DNA of 8,523 nucleotides from Desulfotignum sp. (GTDB lineage: Bacteria > Desulfobacterota > Desulfobacteria > Desulfobacterales > Desulfobacteraceae): positions 1-8,523 of the forward strand of contig JAIPDY010000135.1 of the NCBI GenBank assembly GCA_021737445.1, written 5' to 3'. Within the stretch, counting starts at the first letter, position 1; the number at the start of each line of letters is the position of its first letter. A program made the position numbers and the translations under genes. The notes below the pieces were generated by a model. The model was not told the DNA's origin and did no database searches. It was given only the letters and a program-made list of their open reading frames with translations. Below, one piece after another: positions 1 to 5,859 of this stretch.

Positions 1-123
1 GCCCTCATGGGGGCTGATATTGCCACTATCCCTTACAGTGTTTTGAAAAAACTGGCAGCCCATCACATGACTGACAAAGACATTGAATCGTGTTTGGCGG
101 AGTGGAACAAAAAGAACGGGTAA
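1..123 (+). CDS. tal: Transaldolase, C-terminal end (5' truncated by window)
   Basis: Frame 1 is open from the first base to a TAA at 121-123, giving 40 residues. The segment GADIATIPYSVLKKL followed by TDKDIE and a short lysine-rich end matches what I know of the C-terminus of the small single-domain transaldolases (TalC/MipB/fructose-6-phosphate aldolase-like, about 215 residues). These enzymes transfer a dihydroxyacetone unit between sugar phosphates through a lysine Schiff base in the cytoplasmic non-oxidative pentose phosphate pathway. The catalytic lysine lies upstream of the window, so transaldolase and fructose-6-phosphate aldolase activity cannot be told apart here. The gene ends just before the tRNA promoter. 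Confidence 0.85.
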   Translation, partial: ALMGADIATIPYSVLKKLAAHHMTDKDIESCLAEWNKKNG

Positions 124-129
124 AAAAGG

Positions 130-158
130 TTGACAAAAAAGCACAAATAAAATAAAAA
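130..158 (+). promoter_or_regulatory. Sigma70-type promoter for the tRNA pair
   Basis: A perfect -35 hexamer TTGACA lies at 130-135. After a 17-base spacer comes an AT-rich -10-like TAAAAA at 153-158. The predicted start near 165 is about 12 bases before the first tRNA, which suits a stable-RNA promoter. The -10 is a weak match (4 of 6). It lies directly after the transaldolase stop, so it is placed to drive the tRNAs independently. Confidence 0.55.
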
Positions 159-176
159 TAGCTTTTGTTTGATTGC

Positions 177-251
177 GCGGGAATAACTCAGTGGTAGAGT
201 GCGACCTTGCCAAGGTCGAAGTCGCGGGTTCAAATCCCGTTTCCCGCTCCA
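177..251 (+). tRNA. tRNA-Gly (anticodon GCC)
   Basis: A complete cloverleaf can be drawn. The acceptor stem pairs GCGGGAA (177-183) with TTCCCGC (241-247), followed by discriminator T248 and an encoded CCA at 249-251. The anticodon stem is CGACC/GGTCG (202-206 and 214-218) around the loop TTGCCAA, with anticodon GCC at 209-211. The T arm carries GGGTTCAAATCCC. It decodes GGC/GGU glycine codons and is transcribed with the tRNA-Cys that follows 5 bases later. Confidence 0.97.
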
Positions 252-256
252 TCTTT

Positions 257-331
257 GGCGGCTTGGCCAAGGGGTAAGGCAACGGCCTGCAAAGCCGTTA
301 TTCTCCGGTTCGAATCCGGAAGCCGCCTCCA
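257..331 (+). tRNA. tRNA-Cys (anticodon GCA)
   Basis: The acceptor stem pairs GGCGGCT (257-263) with AGCCGCC (321-327), followed by discriminator T328 and an encoded CCA at 329-331. The anticodon stem ACGGC/GCCGT (282-286 and 294-298) encloses the loop CTGCAAA with anticodon GCA at 289-291. The T arm has CCGGTTCGAATCCGG. The U discriminator agrees with the known identity element for cysteinyl-tRNA synthetase. It is the second gene of a Gly-Cys tRNA pair that ends at the terminator just downstream. Confidence 0.97.
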
Positions 332-342
332 GCAATAAAATC

Positions 343-382
343 AAGGGTTTAGACGCAATGTCTGGACCCTTTTTTATTTTTT
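343..382 (+). terminator. Rho-independent terminator of the tRNA operon
   Basis: Arms AAGGGTTTAGAC (343-354) and GTCTGGACCCTT (360-371) form a 12-bp stem with two G-U pairs around the 5-base loop GCAAT. A long T-rich tract follows at 370-382. The position, 11 bases after the tRNA-Cys CCA end, shows that tRNA transcription stops before the cyclase gene. Confidence 0.9.
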
Positions 383-395
383 ATAGAAATATCTT

Positions 396-422
396 TTGAT
401 CTTCAGCACGCCACTATATAAT
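396..422 (+). promoter_or_regulatory. Candidate promoter of the CHASE2 cyclase gene
   Basis: A perfect -10 hexamer TATAAT lies at 417-422. The nearest -35-like element is TTGATC at 396-401 (4 of 6 matches), but the spacer is only 15 bases, shorter than usual. A start near 429 would give a leader of about 55 bases. The preceding tRNA terminator makes an independent promoter here necessary. This is motif reading only. Confidence 0.45.
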
Positions 423-471
423 AGACAAATTGAATCAAGACTTAAGATGGTAACTATGGTTGAAAACCTGT

Positions 472-476
472 AGGGA
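472..476 (+). promoter_or_regulatory. Ribosome binding site deciding the cyclase start at 484
   Basis: AGGGA lies 7 bases before the ATG at 484. The in-frame TTG at 460 has no comparable site upstream, and its eight extra residues would put charged residues before the membrane anchor. I therefore take 484 as the start. Confidence 0.7.
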
Positions 477-483
477 CATTGCC

Positions 484-2667
484 ATGAAACGTTTGGGTGT
501 TACCCGTATTTTGATTGCCGGGATGATTTTTTTTGTTTTCTCTCTTGCTGGTGTGTTTAATCAACCCAGGGGGTTGCTGGAGACTTTGGAGTTAAAAGCC
601 CTGGATCTGAGATTTAAAATCCGGGGAGGACGGGTAACCACAGGGAATGTTGTCATTGCCGGAATAGAAACCAGAGGAATTGATGCCTATGGCAGATGGC
701 CCTGGCCCAGATCGGTTTTTGCCCAGCTTATTGTCCGCCTTAAGGAAAGCGGTGCCAGAACCATAGTAATTGATCTTCTGTTTCCAGAGCCTGAAGAAAA
801 CCGGGTCCTTCCCGTGGTTGATTCACTTCAGAAAAGTTTTTATCAATTGGGACTGCTTAATGATCAGTTTCCCAACCAGATCTTTAATGATGAAATGACC
901 CAGATTATTGCAGAATCAGATAATGACAGTTTGTTTGCCCAGGCGGTTTCCTGGAGTGATAATGTTATTATGGGTACTGCATTTGAAGCTGTCCATCAAC
1001 AGGAGGAGGCTGATTTTTCAGCCGAAACTTTTCTGGGCAAAGAAATATTTATTCATCCGGATAACCTGCTGCTTCCTATTAAAAAATTAAGAATGTCCGC
1101 CCGAAAGCTGGGATACGTAAATATATTCCCAGACAGTGACGGCACCATCCGTCGTATACTGCCGGTTCTGCCCGGCCAAAAAAATCCCCACATCTCTCTG
1201 GCCCTGGCCGGGGCAGCCCATTTTCTGGAAATGGAACCCCGGAAAGCCCCCGGCCGGGGAATTGTACTGGGAGACCGGCATATCCCCCAAGACACGGACG
1301 GCAATGTGCTGCTGGATTTTTATGGTCTTGATCAGGGATTTGACCGGCTTTCCATTGCTGATATCATCCAGGGAAAAATTTCCCTGTCCAGAATTAAAGA
1401 TAAGGTGGTTGTAATCGGCGCCATGGCAACAGGTATAGGAGATATCTGGCCCACTCCGCTGACCTCTGAAATACCAGGAGTTTTTATCCAGGCCACTTTT
1501 CTGGACAATATTCTGGAAAACAGGTTCCTGCGGGTGCCCGGACATGTTGCATGGGCTCAGGTGGGGTCTGTGTTTGTTATGACACTCCTGGCTCTGGGGA
1601 TGGCACTTGCATTGCCCCCGCTGACATTCACTCTGGCAGGCGGTTTGTTGATTGGGTTTTATGCTGGTGCCACCCAATATCTTTTTCAGTCCTTTCAATT
1701 GATATGGCCCTTGGTATTACCTCTGGGGGCTGGTGTTGTTACAATTTTAACCCTGCTGGTTTTCAATTTCATGGTAGAGACCAGGCAACACCGGTGGGTT
1801 AAAAAATCTTTTTCTCAGTATTTAAGTCCGGAGGTTATTGATATCCTGGTCAAGGAACCTGAACAGCTTCGTTTGGGGGGAGAAGAAAAGGAGCTCACCG
1901 TTATCATGGCAGATATCCGGGATTTTACATCCCTGTCCGAAAATCTGGCACCTGGGGAATTGACAACCCTGCTTAATCTCTATCTGGGGGAACTCACCGA
2001 TGTGATTCTGGATAACGGCGGCACCCTGGACAAATATATGGGAGATGCCATCATGGCTTTTTTCGGAGCGCCTCTTGATGATGACCAGCATCCGGAAAAG
2101 GCCTGCCAGGCTGCCATACAGATGTGCGAACGCCTTGATGAAAAAAGAAAAGAATGGATCGATCAAGGTCTGCCGGATCTTCGGTTTGGGGTGGGATTAA
2201 GCTCAGGTCCGATGGTGGTGGGGAATCTGGGCTCCAATCGCCGGTTTGATTATTCGGTCATTGGGGATAATGTCAATCTTGCTGCCCGTCTGGAGGGGCT
2301 TTCCAAGGTCTATGGAATTGAAGTCATTATTTCCGAGCAAACCCGTAATCGCCTGGACGATTCATTTGTCTGCAGGGAGCTTGATATGGTCCAGGTAAAA
2401 GGAAGACAAGCCCCGGTCCGGATTTTTGAGTTACTGGGCAGGGGGGCTTCCACAGCTGATGCCCATGCTTATGTTGAGAATTTTGAGCAAGGGCTTTTAT
2501 GTTATCGGCAACAGTCATTTGAGACAGCCATAAACCTGTTTGAGAAAACCCTTTTATTAAAACCGGCAGACCGGCCATCCCAATTATTCATTCAGCGGTG
2601 TCAGCATCTCATGGCAAAACCAAAGAATGAAAATTGGGACGGCACCTGGACATTTACACAAAAATAA
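484..2667 (+). CDS. CHASE2-domain class III adenylate cyclase, membrane-bound
   Basis: This is a predicted receptor cyclase of 727 residues making cAMP from ATP at the inner membrane in response to a periplasmic signal. In order it has an N-terminal membrane segment (about 5-25), a periplasmic CHASE2 domain (about 30-340), three closely spaced membrane helices (about 356-377, 383-401 and 406-430), a class III cyclase domain (about 463-645) and a TPR-like helical tail (about 660-710). Catalytic residues are present: metal-binding Asp477 in MADIRDFTSL and Asp521 in KYMGDAIMAFFG, adenine-contacting Lys517, and transition-state Asn598 and Arg602 in VNLAARLEG. The second substrate-selecting position is Ser591, where class IIIa has Asp and class IIIb usually Thr, so this looks IIIb-like. 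Lys517 favours ATP over GTP. The start at 484 has an AGGGA site. A doubled TAA ends the gene 6 bases from the end of the convergent FecR-domain gene, a possible functional partner. The ligand cannot be read from sequence. Confidence 0.93.
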   Translation: MKRLGVTRILIAGMIFFVFSLAGVFNQPRGLLETLELKALDLRFKIRGGRVTTGNVVIAGIETRGIDAYGRWPWPRSVFAQLIVRLKESGARTIVIDLLFPEPEENRVLPVVDSLQKSFYQLGLLNDQFPNQIFNDEMTQIIAESDNDSLFAQAVSWSDNVIMGTAFEAVHQQEEADFSAETFLGKEIFIHPDNLLLPIKKLRMSARKLGYVNIFPDSDGTIRRILPVLPGQKNPHISLALAGAAHFLEMEPRKAPGRGIVLGDRHIPQDTDGNVLLDFYGLDQGFDRLSIADIIQGKISLSRIKDKVVVIGAMATGIGDIWPTPLTSEIPGVFIQATFLDNILENRFLRVPGHVAWAQVGSVFVMTLLALGMALALPPLTFTLAGGLLIGFYAGATQYLFQSFQLIWPLVLPLGAGVVTILTLLVFNFMVETRQHRWVKKSFSQYLSPEVIDILVKEPEQLRLGGEEKELTVIMADIRDFTSLSENLAPGELTTLLNLYLGELTDVILDNGGTLDKYMGDAIMAFFGAPLDDDQHPEKACQAAIQMCERLDEKRKEWIDQGLPDLRFGVGLSSGPMVVGNLGSNRRFDYSVIGDNVNLAARLEGLSKVYGIEVIISEQTRNRLDDSFVCRELDMVQVKGRQAPVRIFELLGRGASTADAHAYVENFEQGLLCYRQQSFETAINLFEKTLLLKPADRPSQLFIQRCQHLMAKPKNENWDGTWTFTQK

Positions 2668-2673
2668 TAAAAG

Positions 2674-4344
2674 CTACACCGGGCTTGCCGGCTCTTCATC
2701 ATCAACAAAGTCTCTTTCCTGGGGATTTTCCGGCTCATCACTTTCAATCACCTCAGGCTGGGTTTCTTCTGTATCAGTATCAGTCTCCTCAGTATCAGTC
2801 TCTTCGGTATCAGTCTCTTCGGTATCATCTTCAGTTTCAGGAATCAGGGGCTGTGTTGTTTCAATGGTCTCATCAAGGGATTGAATGATTTGATCAACAG
2901 AGTCAGTTTCCTTTTGGTTCTCTTCAATCAATTGATCAGCTGCAGGGTCATTATCACTGATGGCCTGAGCGGCCTGACTGCTTCTCTGAGCTGTTTGCTG
3001 GATTGCCCTGGATGAGGCTTCACCTGTCCTGGCTGTTTCAAGGGCTATATCCAAGGTTTCCTCTTTCTGGGCCAGTATAATGGCATTTTGTGCTGATTGA
3101 CCTGATTTTTCAGCAGCTGTCAGGGTTTTTTCCGCTATATCATCAAGTGCGGTTGACCTGGCAAGACCTTCCTGGTTATTCTGTGCCACAAGCCTGTTGG
3201 TTATGTTTGAAGTCTTGATGGTCTCGGCAATGGTCTGGGTCGTCGCAGCTGCTGTCCTGGCTACTGCCACTGCCGTATCCAGCTGTTTTTCACTGGTGGC
3301 TGTACTGGCCAGGGCGGCTGCCTGGACAGCTGTCGTTACAGCCTGTTCTGCCACAGTCATGGCCCGGTCATTTCTCTGTTTGGCTGCCTGGGCAATATCA
3401 ATTCCCTGGGGATTTGCTTTCAGCGTTTCCAATACCAGGCTGATATCGGCTTTTGTGGATTCCCTGGTTGTATCCATAAACGTCTTATTGGATTCTGATG
3501 CCATTTTATTGGCTTCAGTCACCTGGGGCGGGGTATCAGAGGTTGCTGCTGCCACAGCCTGGTCAGCTTTTGACTTCTGGGTTTCAGCCGTCCTTGCTTT
3601 TTCCAGTTTCTGCTGGATCTGTGATATCACTGGTACAATTACAGCCAGAGTCTGTTGGACCTGTTTTTGGATTTCAGGATCTTCATTGGTGCCGAATGTT
3701 TGAATTTCAGCCTGGATTTCCCGGACATTTGCCAAGGGGTTGTCAGCCTGAGCAGCTGAATTTAGAGAGGCACTCCATGTGGGAGAGTTCAGCGCACTGG
3801 CAAGATCAAGTATCCGCGGGATGATTTCCTGGAAAACACCAGTGACCTCCATATTTCCTTCATAAAGAGAACCTTGTGAATTGAGGGTTTCATCCGCCCC
3901 AAACCAGCCGCCGGTTCCCCTCAGGGCGGCCACAGCTGTTGGCAGCTCAATTCGGGTATTTCTCTCCCGGTTGGGTTGTTCTTCATACTTGGCCCGGCCC
4001 AGCATGATGCGGAGCCGTCGGATCTTTGTCTGGTCCGAAGAACTGGTAGCCGCAGGTGCAATCTGATCAATGGCACGGATACTGGAATAGGGGTCCACCT
4101 GCATGTTTGCTCCATCTTTGAAGATGACAAAGGCGGTACCGTTTTTGGTGACAATTTTGGCCCCTGAATAGAGCGGCATGTCGGTTTTTGGCTGAAGCCA
4201 TTCTTCAGCATTTTTGATCATGACTTCCCCTGAAAATTCTTTAAGGGTGGCATAAGAACCAAATGCCGGTTCCGAAAGAGAAACGAAAATACAAAAACAT
4301 ACAACAATTCCTGAAAAAAAATTTTTCCACAAATGGTGTTCCAT
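2674..4344 (-). CDS. Exported FecR-domain protein with Ala-rich helical region and acidic repeat tail
   Basis: The 556-residue product begins at 4344, where AAGGAG lies 7 bases upstream; the frame stays open further upstream but no ribosome site supports that. Residues 1-29 form a signal peptide (WKNFFSGIVVCFCIFVSL core, likely cut after Gly29), so the protein is periplasmic or surface-exposed. Residues about 30-170 are a FecR domain: YATLKEFSGEVMI, then GAKIVTKNGTAFVIFKDG, and PTAVAALRGTGGWFG near 135-149. Residues about 200-470 are rich in Ala, Gln, Thr and Glu with few prolines, suggesting long helices or coiled coil. Residues about 500-556 are strongly acidic with repeated TEETD units. 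Classical FecR is an inner-membrane anti-sigma protein next to a sigma factor and a TonB receptor; here there is neither, and the FecR domain is at the exported N-terminus. It belongs to the looser group of secreted FecR-domain proteins of unknown role. It converges on the CHASE2 cyclase gene, a possible sensor partner. Confidence 0.85.
   Translation of the reverse strand: MEHHLWKNFFSGIVVCFCIFVSLSEPAFGSYATLKEFSGEVMIKNAEEWLQPKTDMPLYSGAKIVTKNGTAFVIFKDGANMQVDPYSSIRAIDQIAPAATSSSDQTKIRRLRIMLGRAKYEEQPNRERNTRIELPTAVAALRGTGGWFGADETLNSQGSLYEGNMEVTGVFQEIIPRILDLASALNSPTWSASLNSAAQADNPLANVREIQAEIQTFGTNEDPEIQKQVQQTLAVIVPVISQIQQKLEKARTAETQKSKADQAVAAATSDTPPQVTEANKMASESNKTFMDTTRESTKADISLVLETLKANPQGIDIAQAAKQRNDRAMTVAEQAVTTAVQAAALASTATSEKQLDTAVAVARTAAATTQTIAETIKTSNITNRLVAQNNQEGLARSTALDDIAEKTLTAAEKSGQSAQNAIILAQKEETLDIALETARTGEASSRAIQQTAQRSSQAAQAISDNDPAADQLIEENQKETDSVDQIIQSLDETIETTQPLIPETEDDTEETDTEETDTEETDTDTEETQPEVIESDEPENPQERDFVDDEEPASPV
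2777..2821 (-). repeat. 15-bp tandem repeat encoding TDTEE/TEETD units
   Basis: Three consecutive 15-base units are seen on the + strand: GTATCAGTCTCCTCA (2777-2791), then GTATCAGTCTCTTCG twice (2792-2806 and 2807-2821). A partial GTATCA lies on each side (2771-2776 and 2822-2827). The second and third units are identical and the first differs at two positions. The unit length keeps the reading frame, adding or removing five acidic residues of the FecR-domain protein tail per copy. Confidence 0.9.
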
Positions 4345-4351
4345 TATGAGT

Positions 4352-4357
4352 CTCCTT
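4352..4357 (-). promoter_or_regulatory. Ribosome binding site deciding the FecR-protein start
   Basis: AAGGAG on the minus strand lies 7 bases before the ATG at 4344. That start places the signal peptide at the very N-terminus. An upstream in-frame ATG at 4473 would add 43 lysine- and isoleucine-rich residues before the signal peptide and lacks such a site. Confidence 0.85.
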
Positions 4358-4520
4358 GGGTTTGGGTTGGTACCTTTTATAACTGTTTTTCCACATATCA
4401 TAATAATTTTAAAAGATCCAATTTTCTTTTCCAGGTTGATTTTCTTTATGCAAAACACCATAATATCTTTCAATTGATCTGTTTTTATAAGAAATTGGTT
4501 TGGTCTAAATAATTTAATTT

Positions 4521-4526
4521 AAGGAG
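4521..4526 (+). promoter_or_regulatory. Ribosome binding site deciding the usp start
   Basis: AAGGAG touches the ATG at 4527 with no spacer but lies 6 bases before the ATG at 4533. The second ATG is therefore the likely start, removing Met-Leu from the longest frame and giving MKVLVGYKG, a typical Usp beginning. Confidence 0.85.
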
Positions 4527-4532
4527 ATGCTG

Positions 4533-4925
4533 ATGAAAGTTCTGGTGGGATACAAGGGGGTTAATGTGGGAAAGGATCTGCTTGAAATTGCTGCCTTGCA
4601 TGCTGGGGCATTTGATGCCCGGGTATTGGTGGTTACTTCCATGAAGGGCGGCCCGGGTATAGAACAATCCAAGGTTCAGACAGCTGAAGAAAATCTGACC
4701 CGGGCAAAAATATTTTTTGATGAAAAAAAAATACCCTGTGAAACCCATCTGCTGGTCAGAGGGATGGAGCCGGGTGAGGATATTGTCGGGTTTGCAAAAG
4801 AAAATGGTGTTGATGAAATAATCATCGGGGTCAAAAGCCGTTCCAAAGTGGGCAAACTCATATTCGGATCAACTGCCCAGGCAGTTATTCTCCAGGCCCA
4901 TTGTCCGGTGGTGACGGTTAAATAA
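4533..4925 (+). CDS. Universal stress protein (UspA family), single domain
   Basis: The 130-residue product is the usual size for one Usp domain. It begins with the beta strand MKVLVGYKG and ends with the family pattern IIIGVKSRSKVGKLIFGSTAQAV then CPVVTVK. In the nucleotide-binding loop Gly99 and the Gly112-Ser113 pair are kept with the right spacing, but the second glycine of the G-2x-G-9x-G(S/T) motif is Ser102. This variant is common in SRSxVGKL-type Usp proteins, so ATP binding is possible but unproven. These cytoplasmic proteins dimerise and bind nucleotides or partner proteins under stress or energy limitation; the specific role is not readable. It is the first gene of the + strand set, and its stop overlaps the next start (TAATG), implying translational coupling to the ArsR/methyltransferase gene. 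Confidence 0.9.
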   Translation: MKVLVGYKGVNVGKDLLEIAALHAGAFDARVLVVTSMKGGPGIEQSKVQTAEENLTRAKIFFDEKKIPCETHLLVRGMEPGEDIVGFAKENGVDEIIIGVKSRSKVGKLIFGSTAQAVILQAHCPVVTVK

Positions 4926-5836
4926 TGGACGTCATCAGGCAATTCAAGGCCCTGTCTGATCCGACCCGGCTGCGGCTGCTGCACATTCTCAATGAGGTGG
5001 AATTGAACGTCAACGAGATTGTTTCCATTGTGGATATGATTCAGTCCGGGGTGTCCAGGCATCTGAAAATTTTGCTGGAGTCCGGTCTGCTGGCTGCCAG
5101 AAAAGAGGGCAGTTTTATGTATTATTGTGCAGACACCCATTCTGAAAACCGGTCTCTGATTCAACTGGCCTGTGCCAGGATTCAGGCGGATCCGGTCTGC
5201 CGTCTGGACCTTGAAAAAGCCAGACAGATCATTATGATCCGCAAGAACAGAACCAAACGGTTTTTCAGTACCGTGGCCCCCCAGTGGGAAGGGTTGAAAA
5301 AAGAGATTCTGGGAAGTTTTAATTTAAATGAGGTGTTGAAAGAACGGATGACCGGCCGACAAAGCATTGCAGACTTAGGGTGTGGCACGGGTGAACTGTT
5401 GGGATACCTGGTCCAGGATACCCCCCGGGCGCTCATCGGTGTGGATGCCTCCCCTGAAATGCTGGAACAGGCAAGGATCAAACTGCCCGGCCTCCGGTCC
5501 ATTGAGCTGCGCTTAGGCGAGGTGGAATACCTGCCCATGAAGGACCAGGAGGTGGATACTGTTGTCATGAGCATGGTGCTGTACCATATTTTTCAGCCGG
5601 AAAAAGCCATACATGAAGTGTTCCGGGTCCTCAAACCCGGCGGATTGTTTTTTTTGGCTGATTTCAAACACCATGATCAAGAAGAGATCAAGGATATCAT
5701 CGGCGGCACCTGGCTGGGATTTGAAAAAACACAGGTTAAAGCCTGGCTGGCACAAAGCGGATTTCATCTGCAGTCCCTGGACCGGTATGCAGTGGAGCGG
5801 GGATTGCATATTCACTTGTTTGCAGCAAAAAAATGA
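4925..5836 (+). CDS. ArsR-type HTH / SAM-dependent methyltransferase fusion
   Basis: The 303-residue protein has two parts. Residues 1-75 are an ArsR-family winged helix: FKALSDPTRLRLLHIL opens it and SGVSRHLKILLESGLL (41-56) is the recognition helix, followed by the wing AARKEGSFMYYCA. The metal motif ELCVC of ArsR/SmtB repressors is replaced by ELNVNEI, so classical metal sensing at that helix is unlikely. Residues about 110-303 are a class I methyltransferase: SAM-binding motif I ADLGCGTGELLG (149-160), acidic-loop motif GVDASPEML (172-180) and LKPGGLFFLADF (236-247). Such fusions are known in several phyla, often beside S-adenosylhomocysteine or methionine-cycle genes; none is visible here. 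It may be a SAM/SAH-responsive regulator, or an enzyme with a DNA-binding module; the methyl acceptor is unknown. The ATG overlaps the usp stop by one base and lacks a strong ribosome site, consistent with coupling. Its TGA overlaps a possible upstream manC start. Confidence 0.9.
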   Translation: MDVIRQFKALSDPTRLRLLHILNEVELNVNEIVSIVDMIQSGVSRHLKILLESGLLAARKEGSFMYYCADTHSENRSLIQLACARIQADPVCRLDLEKARQIIMIRKNRTKRFFSTVAPQWEGLKKEILGSFNLNEVLKERMTGRQSIADLGCGTGELLGYLVQDTPRALIGVDASPEMLEQARIKLPGLRSIELRLGEVEYLPMKDQEVDTVVMSMVLYHIFQPEKAIHEVFRVLKPGGLFFLADFKHHDQEEIKDIIGGTWLGFEKTQVKAWLAQSGFHLQSLDRYAVERGLHIHLFAAKK

Positions 5837-5848
5837 TCAAACACCACA

Positions 5849-5854
5849 AAGGAG
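5849..5854 (+). promoter_or_regulatory. Ribosome binding site deciding the manC start
   Basis: AAGGAG lies 5 bases before the ATG at 5860, which starts the protein directly at the nucleotidyltransferase strand MIVPVVLAGG. The in-frame ATG at 5833, which overlaps the methyltransferase stop, would place this site inside the coding sequence. Confidence 0.8.
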
Positions 5855-5859
5855 AGTTC

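Larger units (their letters stand above)
4345..4532. promoter_or_regulatory. Divergent intergenic region between FecR-protein and usp genes
   Basis: This is 188 bases of AT-rich DNA with no supported gene; it must hold promoters for both flanking genes. On the + strand a weak pair can be drawn: TTGATT (4436-4441) and TAATAT (4461-4466), but with a long 19-base spacer. A perfect 8-base palindrome TCAATTGA lies at 4470-4477. No riboswitch-like fold or terminator is apparent. The individual promoter calls are uncertain. Confidence 0.4.

Noticed and set aside
177..331. tRNA genes as an integration (att) site for a mobile element
   Set aside because: No repeat of a tRNA 3' end was noticed elsewhere in the window, and no integrase or phage gene is present.
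1087..1698. 203-codon minus-strand open frame inside the cyclase gene
   Set aside because: It lies entirely opposite the CHASE2 and membrane region, has no recognisable domain and is better explained as antisense to a clear gene.
2674..2695. CCGG-GCTTG-CCGG stem as a terminator between the convergent genes
   Set aside because: The stem is only about 4 bp, lies inside the FecR-protein coding end and has no proper T tract on the + strand; the link to the T-rich stretch on the minus strand is interrupted.
2627..2888. Ser/Val-rich + strand open frames over the 15-bp repeat
   Set aside because: The repetitive peptide is simply the reverse reading of the acidic TDTEE repeat; two frames show equal openness, as expected of a repeat artefact.
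3197..3703. 168-codon open frame on the + strand inside the FecR-protein gene
   Set aside because: It mirrors the alanine-rich region of the real minus-strand gene; its composition (Ala/Val/Ser-rich without domain pattern) and lack of a ribosome site mark it as a shadow.
4345..4532. SAM or SAH riboswitch upstream of the usp/ArsR-methyltransferase genes
   Set aside because: The region is AT-rich with no multi-stem fold or recognisable SAM/SAH aptamer core by eye; a covariance-model scan would settle it.
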